A stretch of 64,000 nt of DNA, from assembly GCA_964058845.1 (NCBI GenBank), contig CAXKVR010000046.1:186001-250000 (forward strand), in the 5' to 3' direction. The translations under genes were made by a program, and so were the position numbers. Position 1 is the first letter of the stretch. Each line of letters begins with the position of its first letter. The notes beneath the pieces are model-generated. The model did no database searches, was not told the origin of the DNA, and saw only the letters and a list, made by a program, of their open reading frames with translations. This stretch comes from Carex sylvatica. Taxonomy: Eukaryota; Streptophyta; Magnoliopsida; Poales; Cyperaceae. Below are positions 45,766 to 58,589 of the stretch, one piece after another.

Positions 45766-48424
45766 CTAAGATTGAGACTCCATGTCATTGCTTACTCGTC
45801 GGTCAATATGGCGTCGGCCGAAATTAAGGCCCAAAGGTCCACTAGAGGACATAGGCACCTCGGCCTTGCAAAGGGGGCAAAGTGCATTTATTTTGAGCCA
45901 TTTGTCTACGCACTCCTTATGAAAAAAATGAGTGCATGCAAGCTCGCGCAGTTCATCATTATCAGCATATTTTGCTAAGCAAATGCAACAAACCTGAACA
46001 AAAAAAAGTTTTAGCATGCAGATTAAAAACAAAAGGTGGGTGAAGGTGAAGAAAATGAGTTAAAGTTGAGAAGATAATGGCCAATGTGAAACACTTTTAG
46101 CTTGACAAATAGCAAAAAAAAAAAATAAGTACAAGAGTAATCTCATAATATTGACCGAAGAATATATCAAGTATACGGTACAAACAAGTTGGCAATACCC
46201 TCTCCTCTTTAAAAAGGACCCAAAATAACCCCTCCTTTAACATGGGAGAATAAATAGAAGGTTGGAGCAACACTTTCACCACTTTTTACAAGATTGTCCT
46301 TGCATTAGAGACCCCAGAAGACATCATGCATATGACATACACCTAATTTGGACTTGCACCTATTCCCTTTTAAAAATTAAAAGTACCCATACAAACCCTC
46401 CTTTTTTCCTCACTTTTTACAGGAAATGAGAAAAAAAAGATGCTTCCTCAACATTTCTGTGTTTTGCATGGGGGACATGTATAGATTCGTAACTAGCATG
46501 GGTATATATGAAATTACCTTCAACTTCAACACCAATCAGAAAAGAAATAAAGCACTCACCGCATCTTCAGCAGAGATCATGCGCTCCTTGTCAGTACCAG
46601 CACCAATTATACCACCACCATCAGCACCTTGGCTGTCTAAAGGGATCTCACTATTTTCCCTATTGCTGTTGGTATTTATCCACTTCACTCTGAATTTATA
46701 TATTGGCAAGGCATTGATTGACTCTTGATTGGCGCCTCTGATGTGATTGAGATCCTCTCTGAATCCCATCAGAGATATTATGCATGGTAGACAACAGCAT
46801 ATCATGGCACATAGGATGAATGGCATTGCATACCCAATGCAACTAAAGGTAAGAAAGGCTATACATAACCTAAAATAAAAGAAAGAAAGATGAAAGAATA
46901 GCTTATATAGCAATTAGCCAGTTAAAAAAAGCATTCAAAACTTGACAATTTCCCTATCATACCAACATAGATACAGACCAAAATATTAGCAACTCATTCT
47001 AATTTCATGATACAATGTTAACATGGATGATAGCTAAGATGGTAACAGTAAATCTTTACCTGTATAATTTGGGTGCGTCAGAAAAAGACGAGCGACCACC
47101 AAAAATCCACACATTACCAACGACAAACCAGACGGCAAAGAAGCAATCAAGTGCCATCTTGAAATGATCTACTAATGAATGAATCCTGCCAGTTTAGATT
47201 GCAATTTCTGAATATTAGAACAAATTGCAATAAATTGTGATCATCCAATGTTTAAGAACATTTACAAATTCAGACCATTTTTGAATTGTATATAGTGTAA
47301 ACTTCTTCTATAGGATAAGTTTGTTTGGTCTAGCAATCTCTGCTCCAGTATACACTTTTAGACCCAGTACGCCTGGTGTGGCTGGACTAACAATTAAGGT
47401 AGCATTTTGGAATTCTTTTAAGCAGGTTGTTATTGCAAAATGCAACTAACACCAACTTGATCGATATTGAATATTAAAATGGAAACAATTGGCCAATGCT
47501 AGTGAAATATGCACATCGCATGAAAAGCAGACAATTCTGCCGTGCTATTAAAGGCTTCCCTTATTTTTTTTGTTACAAGAAGCCAAATTAAATCAAACAT
47601 GGTGATTTAAAAATTAGGTCCAATTTTGCACAAACTGGTTATAAGTAATTTTTCTTGTATTATAATGAAAATGTTGGGGGGAAACTTAAGTCTTTTTAAT
47701 TTACTTAACATTCATTTTATTGACAAAAACGGCATTGTGTTTACTTGAATAAGACAAAAAAAGTATTATTACAAAATTTAAAAAAGAAAGTCTGTTTTCT
47801 TAAATGCTGTTCTTACCTAGGATTTCTGGTTATAACATTGTTTCTCCAAGCACCTTGCAACCTGCTATTGGTTGTAGTAACCACAGTGTAAGAATTTGTC
47901 TCCATCTGATTGTTACTGTTACTGGAGTTTAGACGCGCAGGTCTCCCCTCCTGCTCAAAGCCGTGACGGTTTCTATGCACATATCTCCAATACAAATGCG
48001 GCAAGGTTGCGACACACCCTGCTGTGTACCCGATGACCCATTCGAATAGTGGGGCATGAGGGTGCTCGTGCTTTGACAGAGACAACACCACTATTGCTGC
48101 AACAATCTGGAACAAATTCACCACCAACTCGACTGAAATCCAGAGGCCAGAATTCAAGGGGGAGCGGTGCCTCCTTTGAAGGCCCTCCCCTGTTCTTAAA
48201 AGGGTTGTGTTTCGCAAATTGGAGACAGGGTTATCTGATGAGGAAGAGGAGGATGAGGAAGGTGGGCCTCGTTCCCCGTTCCCATCAGAGAGTTCTTCTT
48301 GTTCTTCACGGTTGTTATTGCTGTGAGAGTTTGAATTGGAAGAGGAGGCACCATTGTGATCTCTTGATATGTCAATTATGTGCTCATGGATTGTGGTAGT
48401 ACGATTTGAAATTGCAGGTTCCAT
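45766..48424 (-). CDS. Membrane-anchored RING-H2 E3 ubiquitin ligase
   Basis: 423 residues from four coding exons: 48424-47817, 47185-47060, 46869-46560 and 45993-45766, all GT-AG and in frame throughout. The Ser/Asn-rich N-terminus is followed by hydrophobic segments at about 93-116, 126-147, 213-233 and 245-285. The last exon encodes a C3H2C3 RING (CCICLAKYADNDEL...CTHFFHKEC...CPLC, about 350-391), which would recruit an E2 enzyme. Layout and length match the At1g12760/At4g11680-like group (about 400 residues). The frame stays open upstream to 48517, but that codon is TTG; 48424 is the first ATG. Substrates unknown. A probable non-coding first exon lies about 1 kb upstream. Confidence 0.92.
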
Positions 48425-49375
48425 TAGTAAAAGACTAGTGGTCAGTTTGGGCACAGGTTCAATTTTGGATCTGATCCAGGGTTTGGCTTTGAGTTGAACT
48501 TCAGATTTGTTGGTCAATGGGCAATATTATTGCCATAAAACGTGAAAATCGAGGTAAGGATACAGAAGTAGCAGTATTCTGGCACTGATACTTTTCTAAA
48601 CTTGTGAACAAGAAAATGGTTGACTTTCAGTTCCAAATCAAATTGGATAAACCCTAACAAACCTGAAAAGTATAAGAATGGAAAAAAACCAACCAGTTTG
48701 AAAATTTAACTGCTAAAAACAAACTTAAAGAATATTTAAGTAATTAAAACAAACTAATAATGAATGAACTTTTCCCCTTTTCAAATCAAATGGCATATTT
48801 GGGTACACTTTTTTTAAGATTTTCCATGTGCTTCTTATTTAACTTCATAGAGTAAAAAAATTACACGATACCCCAAATCAACACTTCTCTGCAGCGCAAA
48901 TTTTATGAGATATAAGCTCATCCTCTACCAATGTAGTAAAAAAGAGGTGTGGATTTGTAGAACCAAAAAGCAATAGAAAGGAATTAAATCTGCAAGAAAT
49001 TTACCAATTATAGGTAGGGGAAGAACAGATGCGCGTGTTTGTCAGGTTTGGCGTTGGTTGATTTCCCAATTTTGAGCTTATACTTCAGTCACTGAAAGTA
49101 CAAACAAAATAAAACGTGGTTGCGTTTCAACTACTCCAATTGAGCTGGAATTTCAAATAAACCTTTTTAACATCAACCAAAACTTCAGTCTTCAGTGGAA
49201 GGTACCAAAACGCCCCAATTTCTCAAAGGGAGCTAATTCACAAGTCGACCTACACCTCCAATCAGTAAACAAAACAAAAAATAAACGATTTTTTTTGACA
49301 AAACCCTAAAAGAACCTAGGGTTTCTTGTTGTCAAAGGAAACATCATATAATTTAAAAGAAAGAGAGAAAGCTTA

Positions 49376-49580
49376 CCTAATTAAGATCAGCAATTTGGCA
49401 ATTGTGCGAATCATTGAAGAAGAATCTCTCTCTACCTCGCTGTTGTTTATCTCTTATTTTATTTTGACTGATCGAATTTGAAGTAGAAATTTCTGGCAAA
49501 AGCTTGAACAGAATTAGAAGAATGAGTGGAGTCGGAGTAAAATTCCAGAGATAGAGACATGGGCAAATGTGGAATTTCAT
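49376..49580 (-). promoter_or_regulatory. Likely non-coding first exon (5' UTR) of the RING gene
   Basis: On the minus strand, C/T-rich leader sequence ends with a strong donor, ttag|gtaagc, at 49375/49376. Intron sequence then runs toward the coding exon at 48424. Acceptor candidates lie near 48540-48600, and another acceptor/donor pair near 48980-49005 could define a second UTR exon. Transcript evidence is lacking; the 5' limit is a guess. Confidence 0.5.
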
Positions 49581-49619
49581 CACTATTAATATCACCTAAG
49601 TAGCTTACATTTTGAGTTT

Positions 49620-50440
49620 AGATTCAAATCGTTCGATCTGCTTTTGCACGAATATTAAAGGATTCCCGTGCATTCTACCTCGAAACGGATTGGCTCAGAT
49701 TTTGATCAGACGATCTATATATAAACTTAAAATTTGAGTTACTTCAGAAGAATTGGACACATTTATCACACAAGTCTTGCTGAGTTCGTATCCTCTAGGA
49801 TATCTCAACTTTTGCGTGACCGACGTGTACGGTGACTATTCGTGGATAGCACAGGAGGCAGTATTATGTGCGCTTGAGATTAGAGCGAAACGTATTTGAA
49901 CGGTTCAAATTTTCCAACAAAACAATAAAGTTTGAGATAACTCAGAGGATGCGAATTCAGTGTTGCTCTGGGTCACTAGACGAAACTCAAAAGGAGAAGG
50001 ACCAGGTTCTGTCTGTCGGGTGGGTGAGGTTCATCCCTAGACTCGGTTCTCTGTGTATCCGTGAACCTCTCAGCTGAAATGAATTTTCTTTGGAATATAT
50101 TTTTTACTTTAGTTACAAATTATAATTTTCTGAAGAGTAAATTATTTAAGTTTTAAATTTTATTTTTTCTCAGCAAGAGTTACATATTAAACTGTATTAC
50201 TTTGCTAAAATTCTCAAGTAACTTATTATATTGTTATCTATGATACATAATTTTATTTTTAAAAAAATATTTTAAGTTGTTGCATGTAAGATTTTTATGA
50301 AATTATCTTAATTTAAATTATAATCTTTAGATTTTATCAATAATTACATGATTAGGTATATAAATTAAGTTTCACAATTGACCAAGTAGAGGCTAACAAT
50401 GCATTATTCCTACCTAAAAGTATTCCAAGAGGATAAATGG
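49620..50440. other. Upstream flank with small inverted repeat, no gene seen
   Basis: 'gagttcgtatcctctaggat' with 'atctcaactttt' (about 49788) is mirrored near 49930-49962 ('aaagtttgagata', 'ctcagaggatgcgaattcag'), forming a roughly 180-bp hairpin-like element without a resolved TSD. The ORF at 49868-50077 spans one arm and has no known domain. The rest is AT-rich. Confidence 0.45.
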
Positions 50441-50456
50441 AATTATGAAGAATTGA

Positions 50457-50685
50457 CAGCCATTTTTATTAATATCTCTTTTGAAAAAGAAAAATTTAAA
50501 AATAACCATGCAATTGATTTTTTTTATTCATGCCCTGACTGCCAGGTCTACGGGCGGCCCATATTCTTTATGAAGCGCCCGGCCCAGTGGCGGGTCACAA
50601 GCACAGTGGGGCGCCACACCCACAGGCGGGTCAAATGGCATGTGGGACGCCCCCCCACGGGTGGTTCATTATGCATGCTTTTATA
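50457..50685 (+). repeat. MULE-B left terminal inverted repeat (transposase side)
   Basis: About 225 bp with an AT-rich outer part and a GC-rich inner part ('gcccggcccagtggcgggtc', 'acagtggggcgccacaccca', 'tggcatgtgggacgcccccc'). It matches its partner at 58590-58813 over nearly the full length, but matches the MULE-A TIR well only in the outer 60-70 bases. Confidence 0.9.
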
Positions 50686-50817
50686 ACCCCATTTTTTCTC
50701 TCTCCTGCCCACTCTAACCATTACCATCACTCCCGGCAGCAGAAGCGGGCGATTTTTTTGGTGAAAAGCGACAGGTATTATTTAAATTATATTTAATTAT
50801 TTAGTAATTAGTCAATT

Positions 50818-50998
50818 AATGTACGATTACTGTACGATTACTGTACAATTACTGTAGTATTTACTGTACGATTGCTGTAGAATTTGCTGTACAATTGCTG
50901 TAGAATCACTGTTCAATTACTGTAAGTGTTGCATTTACCTCTAGCAACAAGTTTTTTTTTTTTATTTGCCATTTATTATTGTACAATTACTGTAATAC
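50818..50998. repeat. Sub-terminal 'ATTACTGTAC' tandem array of MULE-B
   Basis: About twelve imperfect copies of a 10-14 base unit (attactgtac, attgctgtag and similar) just upstream of the transposase ATG. The same word is scattered in MULE-A at 29410-29790. Confidence 0.85.
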
Positions 50999-51038
50999 TT
51001 ATTAAATTTTTATTTAAATGTAGTTTGTTAAGGAAAAG

Positions 51039-54000
51039 ATGTTAGTTGCACTGTATGTGGGCGGCAAGCTACAAAAGAGTATAGATGACGTGTATTACAC
51101 GAAAGATGCTGCATTTGGCTTCGAGGTTAATGAAAATACCACATTTCAGCTAATATACGAAAAGACTGCTGTAAACCCCAACAGGTATGAAATAGAATTG
51201 GCTACACGGATTGATAACTCACAAAGGGGTGGGGCGGGTAGACCTTACTTTGTGAGGTTTCCAATAACAGATGTGAATTTATGGAGAGTTGTGTACACTA
51301 AATTTGAGTCTAGTGGAGTCTCGGTAATGGACATATATTCAAAGAGGATTTCCCATGCTGGGGCTGGACCTTCTAGTGTGGCTGGGGATAGACCTTCAGG
51401 TTATGACAATTAGGGTTATGACAACCAGGGGTACCACCACCACTCCCCTTATGACAACCCGGGATACCACCACAACTCCCCTTATGACAACTAGGAATAC
51501 CACCACTATTCCCCTTATGACAACCAAGGGTACCACCACAACTCTCATGAAAATATTGAAGAGTTACTACCACCACCCAGACAGACACCCATAATCCTTA
51601 GATTTCCAACTATGCCAGAGTCAGGACCGGTACCCGTTAATCGAACTGATATTGATATTGATGTTGATGCTATTGATGTCATACCAGAAAATGAAATGGA
51701 AACGGGAGATGAATACGAAGGGATATGGAAATCTGATGACTTATCAGATGGCGATGCAAATGTACCAGGTTTATCCAGGGAAGAAAAATTTTCGATTAGA
51801 GGTCGGAGAAATAAGCATCCCGACGCCACATTCAACGATACCACAGCTTTTGAAGAGGCATACATTACTTATTTTGGCCCTCGTGTTGTATACAATGACG
51901 AACTTGCCCCGGGACAACTTTATACCAACATATATGAACTTGGTTAGTTGTGCTATGTAAAACTCACCCGCGGTGCGAGTTCCGCCTTTTTGCAACCCCT
52001 GCGGGTTCAGGAGAAGCATGGATGATTAAGAAATGTGAACCACCCCATACATGCAAGTCTGCATCTACAAGGACAGACCATTCACAGCTGACGGCATCAT
52101 TAATTACCGATGCAATTGATGAAGACATTAAGGAGGACCCATCTATGAGCATCAAGGCGGTGGCTAGAACCGCAAGACACAAATACAAATATGTAACACC
52201 AAAATACAACAGGCTGTGGAGAGGTCGCGAATTTGCCATTTGCAGAATATTTGGTAGTTGGAAGGATTCATACGGCTATCTGACACCATTGCTCCAGGCC
52301 ATGGCAAGTACAAATGTCGGAACTGTATATGAGCGGTGGCATGGCCCCTTTTTTGATAAGGAGGGAGTGCTAATAGAGGGAGCTCAACAATTCAAGGGCA
52401 TAGCATGGGCTTTTGGTGCTTGTATCCAAGCTGTGCCATACATCAGACTCGTTATCAGCATTGATGCATGCTTCATGTTTGGCCATTATGAGGGGAGGTT
52501 ACTGATAGCATGTGCATATGATGCTGAGAATCAGTTGTTGCCTTTGGCCTTTGCAATTGTTCAGAAAGAGAATGGTGAGAACTGGGGATTCTTTATGCAG
52601 TTTTTAAGAAGACGGGTGATTGGGGAAGGAAAATTTTTCTGTGTGATATCAGACCAGTACAAAGGAATAAAATATATTTTTGATCGTGAAGATTACGGTT
52701 GGTCAACGCGTACTGGACAGTGTGTGCACAGGTTGTGTATGCAACACGTTGCAGAGAATCTTTCCAAGGCAACCAGAAATGACAAGTGGGTTCTAGAAAT
52801 ATTTAGAAAAAATTGCAGAAAGAAAAAGCCGAGAAGGGTGATAAAGATGACTAGAAATTTTACAAAGATATATATATTTCAATTGTTTACATATATTATT
52901 GTATTTTTTGAAAACTATTTTTTTAGTACAATTATTTACTTATATTATTTTATTTCCTTATTTTTTTAGTACATGCCAAAGGCAAATCTCTACTTAATGA
53001 AGGTGGGCAAAAATAATCCCAGAGATGTAAACGAAGATCCAGCATACGAGAAAATATATCAATCCCGTGATGGAGGTTGGCGTTGGGGAATTATGACCAC
53101 CAACGGGTCGGAGTCGCTGAATGCAGTCTTCAAGCAGAGCCGGATGTTGCCTGTGGCTGCAGTTGTAGAAGACACATTCTACAAGTTAAATGTCTAGTTT
53201 CAAGAACGGCGTGCTAAGGCCGCAGAATTAATAAGGATGAACCAGTCATTTTCAACAAGGGTGGAGGAGAAACTAAAACAACACAGGGACAAAGGTGCAA
53301 CTATGAACGTGATCCCAATGGATAATGATGGTACATAATTCGAAGTGCAAAATCCAAATAAATATGTTCCTACCAGCCGCAAACCAGATGACACTATGGA
53401 GTTTGTGAAGAGGGCTTGCAAGTACGTGGTTAAATTCGGAGATGCCAGGGCAGTAACCTGTACATGCCAAGGACCCCAACTAAGTTACATACCCTGTAGT
53501 CACGTGATGGTGGTATGCCGGGTGAGGAACTAGTGTGAGGACAACTATGTTGTTGACATTTATCGTACCGATTACCTTGCTTCCACTTGGGGTGGATCTT
53601 TTCATTCTTATCCCGATCAGCATCAGTGGCCTGCATATGTCGGTGATAGAATACTCCCTTCAGAAGGATGGATAAGAAAGGGGAGGAGGAGACACAAGCG
53701 TGTTGTAATGACCATGGACGAGATGGGTGGTAGGCGACCGTCGGGAAATCGAGCTCGTCTTTCTGTTTCTGACAGGCGCACGGCAGGTATGTTTTTTTGT
53801 TATGTTCAGATGCATTGCAGTTATGTTTTATTAATTTATGATTTTATTATGGTAATAACTGAACTGTATTATTATGTTCAGATGCCATAAACACAGACAA
53901 TGAAAGAGAAAATGCTAGAGTTGTTGCTGAAGCAACTAGTAGAACACAACCCCCCCTCCTGTGAGCCAAGCATCTACAAGTAATGCCGCACCTGCTGCTG

Positions 54001-54053
54001 GTACAAGAAAATCTAATCATTTTTTTGGTTTATTCGGGCATCGGGGCAGATAA
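51039..54053 (+). pseudogene. MuDR-type transposase gene of MULE-B, inactivated
   Basis: Starts at the same MLVALYVGGK as MULE-A. A 9-base loss shortens 'FQALKKLIYEK' to 'FQLIYEK'. Stops interrupt the 33-bp repeat array (near 51411 and 51493) and a break falls near 51947 before the zinc finger. Finger and DDE core are then continuous in 51950-52969, including 'ISIDACFMFGHYEG' and 'CVISDQYKGI'. An intron separates this from 'MPKANLYLMK' (52973 on). Stops follow at 53197 (Trp to stop), near 53337 and near 53532; the SWIM finger CTCQGPQLSYIPCSHV is present (near 53458-53505). The gene ends near 54053. The DDE region is intact where MULE-A has its T-run slip. Confidence 0.9.
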
Positions 54054-54518
54054 ACTTACTCTTTTGCTAGTGTAAACTAAGCTATGAACTTTAATTGTAT
54101 TGTTCAACTGTAAGTGTATTGTTGTGCTTTAATTGTATTGTTGAACTATTTTAGACTAACTCAGCACTACGTCGTGATAATTTAATTGTCACACAAGATG
54201 ATAAGATACATTAAAAAATATCTTACAACATAAAAACTACGTTGATGAATTTAAAACCCTACTTCTTATCAGCCGTCGGCTTGTTAGCAGTCGACTTACT
54301 AGTACACGAATTTTCATCAAATTTTTTTTTCAGATATGGATATTCCAGAAAGTCATCGTCAGAAAGGGGGGGATTTTCAGTACTCTATTCGACACCAAGT
54401 CATAAATAATAAAAAAAAAAGATATCATAATGTCAACACAACCACAAACATATAACACAACAGTCTCAAACTCAAAATACAACAGTCAAAACTATATCAC
54501 AATAAAAAAACTCTGCAA

Positions 54519-57044
54519 TCATCCTCGTCGTTTCCTTCCGGAGGAAGACAACCTACGAGCCGCTATGCCTTTGCCATCCCTGTGCGACTGCATGCGCCTC
54601 TGTGTCTGCCTTTCCGGACTCGCATCTCCTAAATCCTCCTCCCCCATATCCTCATCCTCCTCTCCCGTATACATGTGATGCGTACCTGTACCGGCTGTCC
54701 ATGGATCAAATGGACCAGCTGACTCTGCGGGTGCCGGGCCTGTACGCAGCTCCCATGAATCTTCCTCCTAGCTTGCAGCATACGTGGCAGGAGGCGGTGT
54801 ACCAAATAATGCAGTGACAAATCCATCTGCAGTCTGAGATGCACTACCACCAGTCTTGTAGTCGTGCTCCATCTCCACTCCATATCGTGGTCCGTGGGAG
54901 CCAATGTCCTCAGCATCTGTATCAAACGGGGGTATCTCATCTACGCTAAAACTGGGCTCAGCATTCCAATGAGGTGCTCCATCCTAAATTAAAATAATGT
55001 CAGTTTTGCTACATACAAATGACTCAGCAATCAATAATATAAAACGGTAACTGACCGGGCCAAGCTCTACGGAAACTCCATATTTATTTCTGTAAGCGTC
55101 ATATCCTTGCGTATTCAACACCCAGTGGTGGAACACCCAACCCGAGTCATCATCTACATAATTAAAAATTAAGTGAGTTACAACAAACAATTCGGTAAAA
55201 ATAAAATCATTGTGTGCGTCATACTTTTAATATTAACCTGTAAATACCTGCAGGAGGTGGCGGCATATCATGAGCATAGATGGCCTCCGGTTGATAATCT
55301 GGATTTCTTGGTGCCTTATTTATCTCCCGCCAATTGATGTTCTCCCCAGAATCGCGCAGCATTCCAATGAGGCGGCCTTCAAAACCGCCTGTCTCTACGA
55401 TTGATGCAGTGTGCTCGAGCATTTGGCATCCTATGTACCGCCAAGCATCCCTCGCCATACACGCCAGGCTGTGTCCAACTCCTCTCACAGTTGTCAACAA
55501 CTGCACACAACATTATTATTACAACAATAAGCAATTAAAATTTGAAATTTTTAATTAAAGTATGTTTCAGTTGTACTTACTGCGCGAGCATTTATCGGGC
55601 CCCAAGGCATGTAATTGCTAGATGAATCCATCAGTCTATGTCGAAGGATGTCGCCATAATGGCCTATAAGGTAGACTGACGACATGCTCCATTTCTGGTA
55701 CAAGACGGCATATCTCAAATCTCCAGGATTAGCACCCAACGATGCAGTTGATGGCGGACTCCATAAGTGTTGCTCCGGATGTCGAGCCCGGTCGTACTCC
55801 AAGATGAAGTGCTGGCTCAAGTCAACTTTGCTCTTAGTGTGCGCCGTACTGCAGGTACAATTAATTAGAAAAGATATAAACGGTGGCATTATTAAGGTGA
55901 TAATGAAATTAAGTAGATACTTACCTGTGAAACTTGTCAGTATCATCCTTACCCATCAGCGGGTACTCCGGGATGAAAGCATCTAAGCCAAACTGTTGAG
56001 ATACACGATCCGGGTAGTGGTACTCCACTATCCAGTAACAAACGACCGGTCCCCGATAATACCATAGTCGTATCTGTTCTGGATCTAATGTCAGTCGGCT
56101 CAGAAGGGATGCACGATAGAATGGACGATACGAAAACCAGTCGATATTCGCATCTCGGAGCATCTGGAGCTGACCCCGGACATAAGAAACTCCCCTGCCC
56201 GTCTCTTCATAACTCTGATGACAGCCCCATATGGCACCGTACGCGGGGCATCTGTCTAGGTCAGGAACTCTCCATCGGGGATTTTTCTTCTGAAACTCCT
56301 CCTTCCCCTTCTTCCCCTTCTTCTTCTTATATTTCTTCTGTAGATTTTTCGGATCACACCCTAACAACTTCGGTATCATCCTCTGCAGCTCTGGATAGTC
56401 TGAGATGCCACCTATGGGGTCGCCATCGATACGTAAACCCCATAAGGCGCTCACATCACCAAGGGTGACTGTCATCTCCCCGACCGGGAGATGAAATGTA
56501 TGGGTCTCAGGTCGCCATCTCTCTGCTAGACTATGCATCAGAGACCGATCGATCTTACTCTGCAGCATGGTGGCAAGCTGATACAACCCAAGTTTCAAGA
56601 GGTATCGCTCCATTTCTTTATGGGGAACGAACATAATCTCAGACCTGCGGTACCTCACCGTAAGCATGACATCATCCTGTATTTATTATCAATTTGTCAG
56701 ACTCAAATCGTGCCATTTTTTTAGTATTATTTACATTAAGTATAAAAATCATGTACCTCAAGAGATGCCAATGAGACGCAGTGCTTAACATGATGGGTCC
56801 ATAGAAGAGGACTAAATGTGTCAGGATCATGCACGCCATCTGTAAAACCGGCCTGAGACGACGGACCCACTCCAATCGGATCCTAAAATACCCTACCAGT
56901 CGTATCCTCATATAATGACTGGCCCTCTCCAGTCGGATCCACCGAGGATCCGCCCGCTCCAGTCGGATGCACAGCATCTGGAGCCGCTCCAGCTGGACCC
57001 GCTGCAAGCTCAGGTCGTACTCCCCACCGTCTAGACCTGGGCAT
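54519..57044 (-). pseudogene. PMD gene of MULE-B, internally deleted
   Basis: From ATG 57044: MPRSRRWGVRPELAAGPAGA..., an in-frame stop near 56882, a first exon ending near 56760, then the PMD core in 56690-55921 with 'ERWRPETHTFHLPVGEMTVT' and 'SALWGLRIDGDPIGG'. Relative to MULE-A, the segment equivalent to about 23690-24218 (end of exon 2, exon 3, two introns and the start of exon 4) is missing. It is fused in frame at a Lys-rich stretch, so 'KEEFQKKNPRWRVPDLDRCP' reads through. Later exons follow the MULE-A layout (55845-55600, 55500-55250, 55160-55060, 54985-54519). Frame damage is lighter than in MULE-A. Confidence 0.85.
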
Positions 57045-58310
57045 ACTACATTAACCAAAAAAAAATATTAATCAATAACAACTTAAGAAAATCAAATTTT
57101 ATTCGCAATTTTAAACAATTTCTAAATATTTTCAACCAAATTCAAACCCTAATTCAACTGCAAATTCAAGCAATTGAAACCATAAAATGGTTAATTAATG
57201 ATAATAAACTCCTAATTGCATGATATTAATATATTCAATGATTATACAATAACTATAATATATTATATTATTATTATAATAATTATTAAATATATTAAGA
57301 ATATAACATATTAATTATATAATTAATATAAAAATTATATAATAATAATTAATCAAAATATACAAATTATATAATATTATAATAATAAGTATTTAATATA
57401 TTAAGAATATAACATATTAATTATATAATTAATATAAAAATTATTGTCAAATTTATTTTTTAAAATTAAACTTATTGTATATGCTTGTATAAGTGTCAGA
57501 AGTACAGAAATGACCCATTTTTATAACTTATAATTGTAAAATTATAAATTAACAAGTTACATGTTGATGCTTATCAATTAAATACTAGTGAAATTATGCT
57601 AGAATATATTAATTATTATATGAAAAAATAAAACTACAAAAACATACAGTATCTGTTTTATTTCCAATAAAATTGAACATTATCTTTTGCAAATCATATA
57701 ATTAGATTTACATTCAAAATGCATGCAACAATTTAAATAAACAATCTCAAAATACATGCAAAATTTTGCAGTAAAATCGAAAAACATGCAATTTACTTGA
57801 AAAAAAAAATGTAATTTTTAAACAACTTTTGATATATTTCAAAATGATTTGTTTTACTTGAAATTAATTTGTATCGATATAGACATGTATTTCGTCAACT
57901 AACTTCAAACATCTCTCAACTCTAAATTTTTTAAACCATAAACCCTAACTCTAAATTTTTAAATAATTCAAGCAATTGAACCATAATAACCCTAAATTGA
58001 ACCATAAACCCTACATGTTTAAGCAATTTACAACCATAAATCCTAAATAACCATATCACATCCAAAAAATTCAAGCAATTTCACCATAATATTTTTTTTA
58101 GCCAATTCGATCGCTTGAACAATCCAACCATATCTCTATAATAACCATAATAATTTTACCATAATAACCATATCACATTCAATTCGACCAATTCAGGCAA
58201 TTCAACTAATTCGAGCAATTCAACAAATTCGAAACAACTCTAATTGAACTAATTCAACCATTATCGAGCCACAATTCAACAAATTCAACAATTGAACTAA
58301 TTCAAACCAA

Positions 58311-58337
58311 AACCCTAACCCTAACCCTAATCCTAAA
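58311..58337 (-). promoter_or_regulatory. Telo-box-like (CCCTAA)n in the PMD leader region
   Basis: Three and a half aaccct-type hexamers, upstream of the PMD gene and near the inferred leader-exon/intron boundary. AAACCCTAA telo boxes are known promoter elements in plants. The run is far too short for a telomere. Confidence 0.4.
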
Positions 58338-58589
58338 TTGAAAACTTATTGAATCGAAAAAAAAATTACATTCAAGAGAAGCTCGGTGCAGAGGCAGTGG
58401 TGGTGCTCGGTGCGGCGGTGCTCGGTGAAGCGGTTCGAGGGAAAGGAGAGAACGAGAGGGAGAGGGGTTGGCCGGAGAGGGGAGGCGGGGTTGGGCGGCA
58501 CTGGGCGTTTTTCCTTTTCTTTTTTGGTGCGGAGGGGAAGAGGCATAGAGGATGAGAGGGAAGGGTTCGGGCTAGGGTAATAAAAGGTC

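Noticed and set aside
48425..48517. Extended N-terminus of the RING protein
   Set aside because: The frame is open upstream, but the codon at 48517 is TTG, not ATG. The ATG at 48424 gives the expected family length.
58311..58337. Telomere or interstitial telomere
   Set aside because: Only about 3.5 imperfect units inside a transposon leader; too short for telomeric origin.
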